From: Halomonas aestuarii
Lineage (GTDB): Bacteria; Pseudomonadota; Gammaproteobacteria; Pseudomonadales; Halomonadaceae
Length of the DNA stretch: 64,000 nucleotides
Direction: 5' to 3'
Assembly: GCF_001886615.1 (NCBI RefSeq)
Contig: NZ_CP018139.1
Coordinates: 3,472,001 to 3,536,000 of the forward strand
Under the pieces are notes generated by a model. The model made no database searches. It was not told where the DNA came from and worked only from the letters and a program-made list of their open reading frames with translations. The translations under genes were made by a program, and so were the position numbers. How positions within the stretch are numbered: the first letter of the stretch is position 1; the number at the start of each line of letters is the position of its first letter. Below, piece after piece: positions 25,152 to 34,316 of the stretch.

Positions 25152-26666
25152 TCAAATATCCGGCACATCGAATAACCTCTTTGACTCTTTGAGAAATGTT
25201 TGTACTTCGCTTTTTCTATCGACCTCTGTCCAGTGAAGCTCCCTGGCCATGATGCGGCTGACATGGTCGACGTCTAGCTCAGGTAAAGCATCGTAATCCC
25301 ATCCAATACCCAACCTCCTATAGATCACATCGAAAATTGTTCTGGCATCTTCATCTTTAACGGCTTTCTTGATGCTCTCTTCGCTGAACTCCGAATAGAA
25401 ATTGTCCGCATAGTTCAAGGAAAATTCGGACGCATACTCGAGTGAGGTTTTCTGTCCGTGCGGCTCGATTTCCTGGAGTAGCTTGGTGACGACCTCCCTG
25501 CCCGTATCCCTGTGACTCATGATAGGGCCTGCAGTCAGCGCATAGACCCCCGACAAGCCATGCCTGGAGAGGTCGTGAAGGACCTTGTTGCGAGCGCCCT
25601 TCGGCTGGTTTTCGTCGAAGGTCAAGGGGCGCACCCCTGCCCAGGTACTGACAATATCCTCATGGGTGATCTTCAGACCGGGAAAGAGTGATGCCGTCTC
25701 CTCAAGGAGAAATCTCACGTCGTCGCTATCCGCATGCACCTCATCGGGGTTGCCCTCATACAAGGTCTCAGTGGGCCCGATGTAGTGGTAGTCAGACCAC
25801 GGAATACAATAGAAGGGTTCACCTTGGCTGTTTAACTTGGTGATTCCCTGACCTCGGCAGGCTTCCGGCAACTTGACGACAATATGAGCGCCTTTTGTTC
25901 CCGTTGACTTGCGTGGCATGGTACTTTCAACGTCCGAAAGCACGCGATCGATCCATGCACCAGCCATAACCATGACGCGGGATGCCTTAACTTGAGCAGT
26001 CTTGCCTCCGTGACCCTTCAGTTCAATCGTTCTTTCACCTCCTGACGCGTCCTTTATCTTGGCTACCGTATAATTGAGCGTTACAGCGCCAAGACGCTTG
26101 GCATCCATGACTGCATCTACACAGAGTCTTTCGGGCCAATTGAACTGGTATTCCGTGAACTTGGCAGCGCCGATCAGCTTATCCTTGTTCGATAGTGATG
26201 CAATGAGAGGATTTGATAGTGCCTCACTTTTGCCAATTCTTTGGTAGTCCAGTGGAACGTCGTCAGGTGTGAAACGAGACAAGACGGAGAACCCTAGATC
26301 AATCTGCCATGGTTTGAAGTCATCGTCAGAGTAGATCGGCAGGATGAAGTTGATACTATTGACGCGCTGCGGGACCGATTTAACAACTTCGTACCTTGCC
26401 TTCATGGCTTGCTTTGACATCTTCAGCGCATTCAGCAGCCTGGACGGATGCATCATGAAGGTTCTGACAGGCTTCGGCGCCTCAAAATACCTGAGGCCAC
26501 AATGAAGGAGTCTACTGGAACGACTGGTAGCGCCAGATGCAAAATCATCTTTTTCCACCAGCAGCACGGAGTAACCCTCGGCAGCGACTTCGCGGGCGGT
26601 GCTTGCTCCAATGATGCCACCGCCTATGACGACAACGTCAAATGTCTGTCCGTTGATATTTTCCAT
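25152..26666 (-). CDS. GlpD-like FAD-dependent oxidoreductase
   Basis: The product is 504 residues. The N-terminal VVVIGGGIIGASTAREVAAE is the FAD-binding motif. LVEKDDFASGATSRSSRLLH and HCGLRYFE match the glycerol-3-phosphate dehydrogenase group, and SMPRKSTGTKGAHIV with a C-terminal cap domain completes the fold. It is first in the operon, 40 bases ahead of the binding-protein gene. Location in a transporter/SDR operon rather than with glycerol genes suggests a different hydroxy or amino substrate, perhaps phosphorylated or quaternary. The actual reaction is unknown. Confidence 0.85.
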   Translation of the reverse strand: MENINGQTFDVVVIGGGIIGASTAREVAAEGYSVLLVEKDDFASGATSRSSRLLHCGLRYFEAPKPVRTFMMHPSRLLNALKMSKQAMKARYEVVKSVPQRVNSINFILPIYSDDDFKPWQIDLGFSVLSRFTPDDVPLDYQRIGKSEALSNPLIASLSNKDKLIGAAKFTEYQFNWPERLCVDAVMDAKRLGAVTLNYTVAKIKDASGGERTIELKGHGGKTAQVKASRVMVMAGAWIDRVLSDVESTMPRKSTGTKGAHIVVKLPEACRGQGITKLNSQGEPFYCIPWSDYHYIGPTETLYEGNPDEVHADSDDVRFLLEETASLFPGLKITHEDIVSTWAGVRPLTFDENQPKGARNKVLHDLSRHGLSGVYALTAGPIMSHRDTGREVVTKLLQEIEPHGQKTSLEYASEFSLNYADNFYSEFSEESIKKAVKDEDARTIFDVIYRRLGIGWDYDALPELDVDHVSRIMARELHWTEVDRKSEVQTFLKESKRLFDVPDI

Positions 26667-27328
26667 TTATTTCTTGTATTCATTAATAAAATTGTGCGTC
26701 TAAGCATGGATACACAGGGGTATAATATCAAATGCACGTTAGTTGTTTGCGTATGCATTCATGTTATGCCTTCAATCGGTGCATGGGCCATTCTGTTTGT
26801 TTGAAAACATTTTGCACGCAATCAGTTAGAAGGAAGGGAGGGCCAGTGGGTAACTCGCGATGCTTGGCCGAAGGGTTCCGAGGTGATTTCCAACACACGA
26901 GAATCGCGTCCGACTTCAGCGGTAACGCTATAGAAAAGGGGCCATTTCCGAGACAGCCCAGGTGAGGGTTGAGCGGGTCGTCGATGAGGTACGCCGCCGA
27001 GTGGTGATCACCCACCACGAGCGTGTCACACTTCGGAAGGGCAAGGCATCCTCACGCCACCTAACCGGGTGCTCCAGGCCTCATGCCACCGACCTGCACT
27101 CGAATGGCGCATCACCAATATCAATAATTGGCATTTTCGATCGTCATTCATATCCATAACAATCGGCTATGTGGCTCTGCTAAGCTGTATCGGTTCCCCT
27201 GCAAGACACACACGCCCCACCCTGGTCGGGGCAAGGGCGCCGCATGGCCCCCCGACAGCCCCGGCCCACGAAGCCCGTCGGCCATCTGGGGTGAAGAATC
27301 CCGGGGTGAAGAATAAAGGAGACGTTGC
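26667..27328. other. Intergenic stretch between two divergent transport operons
   Basis: No gene was recognised. Short frames (26764-27018 minus, 26962-27159 plus) have no family features. GC rises from left to right, so the boundary between the lower-GC catabolic block and the high-GC backbone lies here. Promoters for the GlpD-like gene (left) and the OpuC-type operon (right) must lie inside. Confidence 0.5.
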
Positions 27329-27994
27329 TTGGAACTGTTTCAGTACGCTCTGGACAACCTGGAGCTCCTGTTGACCCGGACGGTCGAGCACATTTCGCTG
27401 GTGGCCGTGGCGGTCGGCATCGCGACCCTGACCGGGGTGCCGATCGGCATTGCCATCACCAAGAACGAGCGCGCGGCCAAGACCGTGCTGTACATCGCCT
27501 CGATCATCGTGACGATCCCGTCCATCGCCCTGTTCGGGATCATGATTCCGATCCTGTCGCTGATCGGCCAGGGCATCGGCTACATGCCCGCGGTCATCGC
27601 CGTGCTGCTCTATTCGCAGCTGCCGATCATCCGCAACACCTACACGGCCATCAACAACGTGGATCCCGCCCTGCGCGAGGCCGCCCGCGGCATCGGCATG
27701 AGCCCCAACCAGCGCCTGCGCATGGTCGAGATCCCGCTGGCCGTGCCGGTGATCATGGCCGGCGTGCGCACCGCGGTGGTACTCAACATCGGCGTCATGG
27801 CGATCGCCGCCTACATCGGCGCCGGGGGACTCGGCACCTTCATCAGCCGCGGCATCTCCCAGTCCGATCCGCGCCAGCTGATCGTCGGCGCCGTCGCTGT
27901 CAGCGTGCTGGCAATCATCGTCGACTATTCGCTGCTGGCGTTGCAGAAGCGCCTGACGCCCAAGGGCATGGAGCGCGCCGCCGCCACCGCCTGA
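27329..27994 (+). CDS. Osmolyte/quaternary-amine ABC transporter permease (OpuCB/YehW-like)
   Basis: The product is 221 residues with about five to six membrane helices. EAARGIGMSPNQRLRMVEIP is the EAA loop that contacts the ATPase, and VLNIGVMAIAAYIGAGGLGTF is typical of the OpuC/ProW family. The start is TTG at 27329, with AAAGGAG about nine bases upstream. It is the first gene of a four-gene operon. Confidence 0.9.
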   Translation: MELFQYALDNLELLLTRTVEHISLVAVAVGIATLTGVPIGIAITKNERAAKTVLYIASIIVTIPSIALFGIMIPILSLIGQGIGYMPAVIAVLLYSQLPIIRNTYTAINNVDPALREAARGIGMSPNQRLRMVEIPLAVPVIMAGVRTAVVLNIGVMAIAAYIGAGGLGTFISRGISQSDPRQLIVGAVAVSVLAIIVDYSLLALQKRLTPKGMERAAATA

Positions 27995-28037
27995 GCCGTC
28001 ATCCGCGAGACACTGCCGACTCGACAAGGACCGCTAC

Positions 28038-29219
28038 ATGATTCGACTCGATAGCCTGACCAAGGTCTTCGACACGCCCAAGGGCGCCGTGACCGCTGCC
28101 GACCATATCAGCATGGACGTACCGAGCGGCGAGATCTGCATCCTGCTCGGCCCCTCCGGGTGCGGCAAGACCACCACCCTGAAGATGATTAACCGCATCA
28201 TCCGCCCCACCTCGGGCAAGGTGTTCATCAACGGCGAGGACACCACCAGCCTCGACACCCAGGAGCTGCGCCGCAGCATCGGCTACGTGATCCAGCAGAT
28301 CGGCCTGTTCCCCAACATGACCATCGAGGAGAACATCACCGTGGTGCCCAAGCTGCTGGGCTGGGACAAGGCGAAGTACAAGGAGCGCGCCCGCGAGATG
28401 ATGCGGATGATCGCCCTGGAGCCGGATGCCTTCCTCAAGCGCTACCCGAGCGAGCTCTCCGGCGGCCAGCAGCAGCGCATCGGCGTGGCCCGGGCCCTGG
28501 CCGCCGACCCGCCAGTGATGCTGATGGACGAGCCCTTCGGCGCCATCGACCCGATCAACCGGGCGGTGATCCAGGACGAATTCCTGAAGATGCAGCAGGA
28601 TCTCAAGAAGACCATCATGTTCGTCAGCCACGACATCGACGAGGCGATCAAGATGGGCGACCGCATCGCCATCTTCCGCGAAGGCAAGCTGGTGCAGTAC
28701 TCGGAGCCCGACGAGCTGCTGGCCGCGCCCAGGAACGACTTCGTCGAGTCCTTCCTCGGCGAGGACCGCGCGCTCAAGCGCCTCAACCTGGTCAAGGTCC
28801 GCGACCTGGCCAGCAACGAGATCGGTCTGGTACGACCGGACGACACCCTCGCCACCGCCCTCGAGCGCATCGAGTCATACGGCTACCTGAACAGCATCGT
28901 GATGGTGAACGACAAGCGCCAGCCGGTGGGCATCATCAATTCCGCCGTGGCCCGCACCACCAAGGGCCATTGCCGCGACCACTTCCAGAGCGTGCCGGTG
29001 GTGGTCAGCCTCGACGATGACCTGCGCAAGGTCGCCTCGCTGATGTTCTCCAACGACATGACCTGGGTGCCCTGCGTCGACGATGACGGCCGCATCGTCG
29101 GCCAGATCACCCAGCGGGCGATCACCCACCACCTGGGCTCCCGCTACCGCGCCCACTCCAGGAGCGGCATCGGCGCCACGGGCACCGAGGCGTCACCGTC
29201 ACCAGCCAGCAAGGAGTAA
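28038..29219 (+). CDS. Osmolyte/quaternary-amine ABC transporter ATP-binding protein with CBS domains (OpuCA/YehX-like)
   Basis: The product is 393 residues. Walker A is LGPSGCGKTTTLK, signature LSGGQQQRIGVARAL and Walker B VMLMDEPFGAIDP. The C-terminal ~120 residues form a tandem CBS pair (VRPDDTLATALERIESYGYL and FQSVPVVVSLDDDLRKVASL), which in OpuA-type transporters senses ionic strength or cyclic-di-AMP. The gene lies 43 bases after the first permease. Confidence 0.93.
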   Translation: MIRLDSLTKVFDTPKGAVTAADHISMDVPSGEICILLGPSGCGKTTTLKMINRIIRPTSGKVFINGEDTTSLDTQELRRSIGYVIQQIGLFPNMTIEENITVVPKLLGWDKAKYKERAREMMRMIALEPDAFLKRYPSELSGGQQQRIGVARALAADPPVMLMDEPFGAIDPINRAVIQDEFLKMQQDLKKTIMFVSHDIDEAIKMGDRIAIFREGKLVQYSEPDELLAAPRNDFVESFLGEDRALKRLNLVKVRDLASNEIGLVRPDDTLATALERIESYGYLNSIVMVNDKRQPVGIINSAVARTTKGHCRDHFQSVPVVVSLDDDLRKVASLMFSNDMTWVPCVDDDGRIVGQITQRAITHHLGSRYRAHSRSGIGATGTEASPSPASKE

Positions 29220-29223
29220 GCCC

Positions 29224-29955
29224 ATGCCGACGCTGAACCTCTCGGGGGCCATGCGGCTGCTGGTGCTGGTAGCGTTCTTCGTGGCCGGGGTCTGGAGCCA
29301 GTCCAGCGGCGTGATCGACGACTTCATCTTCTACCTGCCGGACATCCAGTACCTGGCGGTGCAGCACCTGTGGCTGACCGCCGTCTCCGGCAGCCTGGCG
29401 ATCCTCGTCGCCATCCCGCTGGGTATCCTGCTGTCGCGCCCCAGCATGGCCAAGGTCGCCGAATCCGCGATGCAGGTGCTCAACGTGGGTACCACCATCC
29501 CGACACTGGCGGTACTGGCCCTGTCGATGAGCTTCCTGGGCATCGGCACCGTGCCGGCCATCTTCGGGCTCTTCGTGGCGACACTTCTGCCGATCACCCG
29601 TAACACCTACACTGGCCTCAAGGGCGTCTCGCCGGCCCTCATGGAGGCGGCGGCGGGCATTGGCATGTCGCCCACCCAGCGCCTGCTGCGGGTCGAGCTG
29701 CCCAATGCCCTGTACGTGATCTTCGCCGGCATCCGCACGGCGCTGGCCATCAACATCGGCACCGTGCCCCTGGCCTTCCTGATCGGGGCCGGAGGCCTCG
29801 GTGAGCTGATCTTCACCGGCATCGACCTCTACGACCCGGTGATGATGCTCTCCGGCGCCATCCCCACGGCATTGCTGGCGGTCGTGGTCGACATGCTCAT
29901 CGCCATCACCGCCTTCCTGGTGGTGCCGCGCGGCGTGAATCCCGGTCGCGCCTGA
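29224..29955 (+). CDS. Osmolyte/quaternary-amine ABC transporter permease (OpuCD/YehY-like)
   Basis: The 243-residue protein has an EAA loop at EAAAGIGMSPTQRLLRVELP, plainly homologous to the first permease of the operon. It has an extra N-terminal helix and a periplasmic loop (FYLPDIQYLAVQHLWLTA). The ATG at 29224 lies four bases after the ATPase stop with a GGAG upstream. A heterodimeric channel with the first permease is expected. Confidence 0.92.
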   Translation: MPTLNLSGAMRLLVLVAFFVAGVWSQSSGVIDDFIFYLPDIQYLAVQHLWLTAVSGSLAILVAIPLGILLSRPSMAKVAESAMQVLNVGTTIPTLAVLALSMSFLGIGTVPAIFGLFVATLLPITRNTYTGLKGVSPALMEAAAGIGMSPTQRLLRVELPNALYVIFAGIRTALAINIGTVPLAFLIGAGGLGELIFTGIDLYDPVMMLSGAIPTALLAVVVDMLIAITAFLVVPRGVNPGRA

Positions 29956-30033
29956 TGGCAACCAGCTCCCGTTCCCGCAACGGGGGCACACGACAACAGC
30001 AACGAACGACCCATCGACGACAAGGAGCAACGC

Positions 30034-30915
30034 ATGAAGAACGTGATGACCCTGCTATCCGGCCTGGCACTGGCCGGGACCCTGGCCACCGCCCAGGCCA
30101 ACGAGGTCGTGGTCGGCGGCAAGAACTTCACCGAGCAGCAGATCCTTGCCAGCATGACCAGCCAGTATCTGGAGCACCTCGGCTATGACGTCGAGAAGCG
30201 CTCCGGCATGGGCTCGGCCGTGCTGCGCCAGGCCCAGGAGAATGGCCAGATCGACCTGTACTGGGAGTACACCGGCACCTCGCTGATCAACTACAACGAT
30301 GTCACCGAGCGCCTGTCGCCGGAAGAGACCTACGAGCGGGTCAAGGAACTCGACGCCGAGAAGGGCCTGGTATGGCTCGCGCCCTCCGACGCCAACAACA
30401 CCTATGCCCTGGCCATGCGCGAGGATGATGCCGAGGAGCGTGGCATCGCGACCCTGTCCGACCTCGCCCAGGCGGTGAACGACGACGAGGGCCTGACCTT
30501 CGCCCTGAACGCCGAGTTCTATGCCCGCGAGGACGGCTGGCGCCCGCTGCAGCAGGCCTATGACTTCCGCGTCGGCCGCGCCGACGTCAAGCGCATGGAT
30601 TCCGGCCTGGTCTACCAGGCGCTGCGCGACGGCCAGGTCGAGGTCGGCCTGGTGTTCGCCACCGACGGCCGCATCCCGGCCTTCGACTTCCGCGTGCTGG
30701 CAGACGACCAGGACTACTTCCCGGCCTACGCCCTGACCCCGGTGGTGCGCGCGGAGACCCTCGAGGCCAACCCCGAGCTCGAGGCCCAGATGGACAAGCT
30801 CTCCGGCCTGCTGGACGATGCGACCATGTCCAGCCTCAACGCCCAGGTCGACGTGGAGAAGCAGACCATCGAGCGGGTGGCCGAGGACTTCCTCACCGAG
30901 CATGACCTGCTCTGA
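30034..30915 (+). CDS. Glycine betaine/choline-type ABC substrate-binding protein (OpuCC/OsmF-like)
   Basis: The product is 293 residues with a Sec signal peptide (to ATAQA) and the start VVVGGKNFTEQQILASM typical of the OpuAC/OpuCC fold. DLYWEYTGTSLINYN supplies the ligand-pocket Tyr/Trp residues seen in quaternary-ammonium binders. It ends the four-gene operon, with a hairpin after it. The YehZ/OsmF subgroup binds glycine betaine weakly, so other betaines, choline or sulfonium compounds remain possible ligands. Confidence 0.92.
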   Translation: MKNVMTLLSGLALAGTLATAQANEVVVGGKNFTEQQILASMTSQYLEHLGYDVEKRSGMGSAVLRQAQENGQIDLYWEYTGTSLINYNDVTERLSPEETYERVKELDAEKGLVWLAPSDANNTYALAMREDDAEERGIATLSDLAQAVNDDEGLTFALNAEFYAREDGWRPLQQAYDFRVGRADVKRMDSGLVYQALRDGQVEVGLVFATDGRIPAFDFRVLADDQDYFPAYALTPVVRAETLEANPELEAQMDKLSGLLDDATMSSLNAQVDVEKQTIERVAEDFLTEHDLL

Positions 30916-30960
30916 TCCTCGCCCGGCCGGGTTCCGTCCCGACCAGGCATGATCGTGACG

Positions 30961-30982
30961 AAGGCCGCCCCAGGGCGGCCTT
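30961..30982 (+). terminator. Hairpin terminator after the osmolyte transporter operon
   Basis: AAGGCCGCCC pairs with GGGCGGCCTT around CA, 45 bases after the stop, then CATTGG. The T-rich tail is short. Confidence 0.75.
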
Positions 30983-31111
30983 CATTGGTTTGCAACACAA
31001 GTTTGCCATCCGCCTGCTAGCGCGCGCCTTGCCTTGAAGGAGTGCCGGTCGGGTGCGATCATCCGCGGCCCGTTGCCCGCACTTCCCGACCCCCGACAGC
31101 GAGACGCCACC

Positions 31112-31954
31112 ATGCACTATCAGGACCACCTGCGCGTCGGCGCCGCCCAGATCAACGCCACCCTGGGCGACGTCGATGCCAACCTCGAACGCCACCTGGA
31201 GATGATCGCCGAGGCCCATCAGGCGGGACTGGAACTGCTGGTGTTCCCGGAGCTCTCCCTGACCGGCTACAGCCTGGGCAGCCGGGTGATCGAGCTGGCC
31301 TGCCCGGCCCAGGACCCGCGCCTGGCCGCCCTCGCCCGGGTGGCGGGCGAGATGCAGGTGATCGTGGGCTTCGTCGAGGAGGCAAGCCCGGGCGAGTACT
31401 ACAACGCCCTGGCGATCCTGCAGCACGGCGAGGTTCAGGCCGTGCACCGCAAGCTCAACCTGCCCACCTATGGCGGCCTGGAGGAAGGCAAGCTCTTCAC
31501 CCACGGCAGCGAGCTCACCCAGGAGGCGGTGCGCCCGGGCTGGTCCGCCACCTCGCTGATCTGCGCCGACCTGTGGAACCCGGGGCTGGTGCATGCCGCC
31601 CTGCTGGCCCGTCCCACGGTGCTCTGCGCACCAATCAACTCCGCCACGGGCATCGTCAGCGAGGACTTCTCCAACGAGCAGAACTGGGCCATCAACCTGC
31701 ACTTCTACGCCATGACCTACGGCACCCCGGTGATCATGGCCAATCGCTTCGGCCCGGAGAACGGCAGCCACTTCTGGGGCGGGTCGCGCATCCTCGGCCC
31801 GCGGGGCGAGGTCCTGGCCCAGGCCGAGGATCGCGAGATGCTGATCGAGGCCACACTCTCGCGCACCGCCATCGCCCGGGCCCGCTTCGAGCTGCCCACC
31901 CACCGCGACGCCGACACCCCGCTGGTGCGCGACCTGATGGCCGGCTACCGCTGA
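31112..31954 (+). CDS. Carbon-nitrogen hydrolase (nitrilase superfamily)
   Basis: The product is 280 residues with the catalytic triad intact: Glu in LLVFPELSLTGY, Lys in VHRKLNLPTYG and Cys in LICADLWNPG. It belongs to the amidase/NAD synthetase-like amidohydrolase group, not to true nitrilases, judging by ICAD at the nucleophile. The ATG at 31112 follows GACGCCACC with only a weak ribosome site; no better start exists. It sits in its own unit after the osmolyte transporter terminator, so a functional link to the transporter is possible but not shown. Confidence 0.88.
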   Translation: MHYQDHLRVGAAQINATLGDVDANLERHLEMIAEAHQAGLELLVFPELSLTGYSLGSRVIELACPAQDPRLAALARVAGEMQVIVGFVEEASPGEYYNALAILQHGEVQAVHRKLNLPTYGGLEEGKLFTHGSELTQEAVRPGWSATSLICADLWNPGLVHAALLARPTVLCAPINSATGIVSEDFSNEQNWAINLHFYAMTYGTPVIMANRFGPENGSHFWGGSRILGPRGEVLAQAEDREMLIEATLSRTAIARARFELPTHRDADTPLVRDLMAGYR

Positions 31955-31987
31955 AGCCGGGCAAGCGACGCCCTGACACGGGAAGGA

Positions 31988-32269
31988 TCAGGGCGTGAAC
32001 TCCCCGAGCATCCGCATGGTCTCGACCTTCAGCCGGTCTTCCACCATGGCCTGCCTGACCTCGTCGGTGGCCATGAAGGACTGGAAGCGCTCCATGTCCG
32101 GCACCTCCAGGATCAGTCCTACCGAGTTAGGGTGCTCGGGGTTCTTGAAGGTGCGGGCGGTGACCCCGATCTGGGCGAACAGCTCGTGCCGGCTGCCCGG
32201 CCCCTGTTTCCAGGCCTTGGCCCAGTGCTCGCCATCCTCGACGTCATGAAACACGATCAGCGTTGCCAT
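31988..32269 (-). CDS. Small dimeric alpha-beta barrel-like protein
   Basis: The product is 93 residues and starts MATLIVFHDVEDGEHWAKAW. Its length and alternating strand/helix pattern, with VGLILEVPDMERFQSFMATD in the middle, suggest a ferredoxin-like barrel of the antibiotic monooxygenase or DUF3764 sort. No catalytic residue can be named. It stands alone on the minus strand, converging with the hydrolase gene. Confidence 0.65.
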   Translation of the reverse strand: MATLIVFHDVEDGEHWAKAWKQGPGSRHELFAQIGVTARTFKNPEHPNSVGLILEVPDMERFQSFMATDEVRQAMVEDRLKVETMRMLGEFTP

Positions 32270-32682
32270 CAGCCTTCACTCCCCTCTGGGACAGGACGCC
32301 ACGTCCCGACAGTAACGGGCAGGAGGGGCTCGCCGATATGCGCACCCTCCTCCGGCCCTCCAGGCGAACCCGGGGACATCAGCGCATCGCCGTCGTCGTG
32401 GCTAGCCCAAGCATAGGCCGCCCTTCCCTTCGCCGCCTCGGCCTCAGGCCGCTGGCAGCAGGGAAATGGCGTTTGTGGTAGTAAGCGAGACGGGCTGACC
32501 TTCCCCCTGATTGAGGTCCGCGGCGGGGGGAGCGTGGGTGGGTGGCCAATCAATTTGCTTCCGGAAAGACCTGGGTTTCTTGTCAATATCGAAGCGGCCA
32601 GGAGCATTCCGACAAGGACGGAACAGTGTGCCCGCTATCCCCTGGCTGGCCAGCGAGTGACATATGCGCTGAGGGAAGGGGC
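32270..32682. other. Intergenic stretch without a recognised gene
   Basis: A minus-strand frame of about 112 codons and short plus-strand frames are present, but their sequences are Pro/Arg/Ser-rich and match nothing. No hairpin or promoter stood out. Confidence 0.45.
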
Positions 32683-33108
32683 TCAGGCCTTGGTGAACTC
32701 CATCCGATAGACCACCTCCTCACCAGTTGTGGGGTCGATGCCAGGAGCACCACTTATGATCAACCGGTCGCCCTTCAGCGTGAACGGACGCGACAGCATG
32801 CCTTGCCAGTTCGGGTTCCAGGAGGCATCGACATGATGCACGACGCGGTCTTCCTCGAGCGTGTAGGACGCGACATATGCCAGCATGTCGTCGAACAGTT
32901 GCGCCTTCTCCGACTCCGTCCAGCCCTCTCCCCTGGACGGCAGCCGGTCACGCCGGAACACGGTTGCCATCATTCGGCCGTCTCGATGATAGGCGATATA
33001 CCCGATGGGCGATGGCCCCAGCGCGTCCGTGGTCTCACCTGTCGTGATGGAAGTGCGAGTCCACGTGTCCATACGCCACGATCCGATCAATGCGCTTGAA
33101 TCCGGCAT
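32683..33108 (-). CDS. Lipocalin-like domain protein
   Basis: The product is 141 residues. LIGSWRMDTWT at the start, GYIAYHRDGRMMATVFRRDR and a C-terminal MEFTKA form the Lipocalin_5 pattern, an all-beta barrel found as a single domain in many proteobacteria. GAGGGGGG lies eight bases before the ATG. Ligand and role are unknown. GC content is lower than in the neighbouring backbone. Confidence 0.82.
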   Translation of the reverse strand: MPDSSALIGSWRMDTWTRTSITTGETTDALGPSPIGYIAYHRDGRMMATVFRRDRLPSRGEGWTESEKAQLFDDMLAYVASYTLEEDRVVHHVDASWNPNWQGMLSRPFTLKGDRLIISGAPGIDPTTGEEVVYRMEFTKA

Positions 33109-33165
33109 GCCATACCCCCCTCGAACATCCCTTGGTTGCTAAATGTCGGGCTCTGGGTGATTCAT

Positions 33166-33202
33166 TTGCTCGATGTAGCCGGCGACCTTGTCGCGGTGGC
33201 CG
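33166..33202 (-). pseudogene. Fossil fragment of an mmsA-type aldehyde dehydrogenase
   Basis: The minus strand encodes GHRDKVAGYIEQ, nearly identical to GQRDKVAGYIEQ inside the complete mmsA at 34393-35880, and the DNA matches at most positions over about 37 bases. Homology stops on both sides (it continues MNHPEPDI and a stop). It lies between the lipocalin and MAPEG genes and has no start. Confidence 0.6.
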
Positions 33203-33235
33203 CCCGTCCGCAACCACTGAGGTTGGGCGGCAACT

Positions 33236-33631
33236 CTAGTAGTTAACGAGGAGTTGCCACGCCAGAGTGGCTTGCGCGAAAAAGCCGACGGCGAACGCAA
33301 GCGTGCGAACCCATGGAATGGCGAACGTGTATGCGAGTACGTGCACCACGCGCGCCCAGAAGTACACCGCACATGCCGTGGCCGTGGCACCGCCGCTGAT
33401 ACCAGCAGCTTGCGCCGCAAGCACCAGAGCAGCAAATACAACCAAATTCTCGACGGCATTGGCATGAGCCTTCATCAATCGGGTGGCCCACGCGGACTGT
33501 GGTCTCGGGTTCGCGGGGTAGCCCACCGCGTCGGAGAGACCTCGTACAAGGATGCGGTCCAGAATGTAGGGAACCCACATCAACCCGGTTATTGCCGTTA
33601 CCAACGTGAGATACAACAGCTCACTCTGCAT
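33236..33631 (-). CDS. MAPEG family membrane protein
   Basis: The product is 131 residues with four membrane helices. RLMKAHANAVENLVVFAALV carries the family ExxN-type motif of the membrane-associated glutathione/eicosanoid group. The bacterial branch has few tested members. GAAGGAG precedes the ATG. It probably belongs with the lipocalin gene in a small accessory cassette, though the mmsA fragment lies between them. Confidence 0.88.
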   Translation of the reverse strand: MQSELLYLTLVTAITGLMWVPYILDRILVRGLSDAVGYPANPRPQSAWATRLMKAHANAVENLVVFAALVLAAQAAGISGGATATACAVYFWARVVHVLAYTFAIPWVRTLAFAVGFFAQATLAWQLLVNY

Positions 33632-33809
33632 GATCTTCTCCTTCTTATTTTTGACGTACGACTATCACCTTCCCGGCCGTCGTGACCTACCAGGAATCAC
33701 GCCCCAACCCTGTGCAGAAATACGCTTCAGTGTCCCTTAATCTAGCGTGTCTTCGCGTCGATTGACGTGGCACTTCATTGACCAGGCGGACGACGCTGTG
33801 GCCCCGGGC

Positions 33810-34226
33810 CTAGGCATCCTCATCGCCTGGGCCGATCCAGAACAAGGGGTTGTAGGCCACCTCCCAGAGGTGGCCGTCGGGATCGGCGAAGTAGCCGGAA
33901 TAGCCGCCCCAGAAGACCTTCTGGGCGGGCTTGACCAGGGTGGCGCCGGCGGCCACCGCCTGGGCGAGCAGTGCGTCGACCTCAGCCTCGGAGCCGAGGT
34001 TATGCGCCAGGGTCACCCCGCTAAAGCCGCTGCCCTCGGCCGGCACACCGGCGTCCTCGGCAAGCGCATTGCGGCCATAGAGCCCCAGCCAGCTGCCGTT
34101 GAGCGGAAAGAAGGCCACCTCGGGGGGCGAGTCCCTGCGCGGCAGGCCCAGGCCCTGCTCGTAGAAGCGGATCGCGCGCGCCAGGTCGCTGACGCCGAGG
34201 GTGATCATGCTGATTCTGGGCTTCAT
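33810..34226 (-). CDS. VOC family (glyoxalase/dioxygenase fold) protein
   Basis: The product is 138 residues. ISMITLGVSDLARAIRFYEQ at the start and GGYSGYFADPDGHLWEVAYN at the end are the paired beta-alpha-beta motifs of the vicinal oxygen chelate fold, with the usual metal-ligand Glu in LWEVAYN. The ATG at 34226 has GGGGAG upstream; earlier in-frame codons to 34295 have no ribosome site. The substrate is not evident. Confidence 0.9.
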   Translation of the reverse strand: MKPRISMITLGVSDLARAIRFYEQGLGLPRRDSPPEVAFFPLNGSWLGLYGRNALAEDAGVPAEGSGFSGVTLAHNLGSEAEVDALLAQAVAAGATLVKPAQKVFWGGYSGYFADPDGHLWEVAYNPLFWIGPGDEDA

Positions 34227-34316
34227 GTGGCCGGCTCCCCCACGTGGCCTGACACCTTTTCCCTTCAGGGTGGTTGGCCAGGCGAGGCGGCACAAGGCCC
34301 GCTTTGTGAGGGGAAA

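Noticed and set aside
25152..26666. Naming the flavoenzyme glpD
   Set aside because: It is not with glycerol genes, and its operon partners are a family 5 transporter and an SDR.
26764..27159. Frames of 84 and 65 codons that I considered as transposase remnants
   Set aside because: No DDE motif, terminal repeats or similarity that I could identify.
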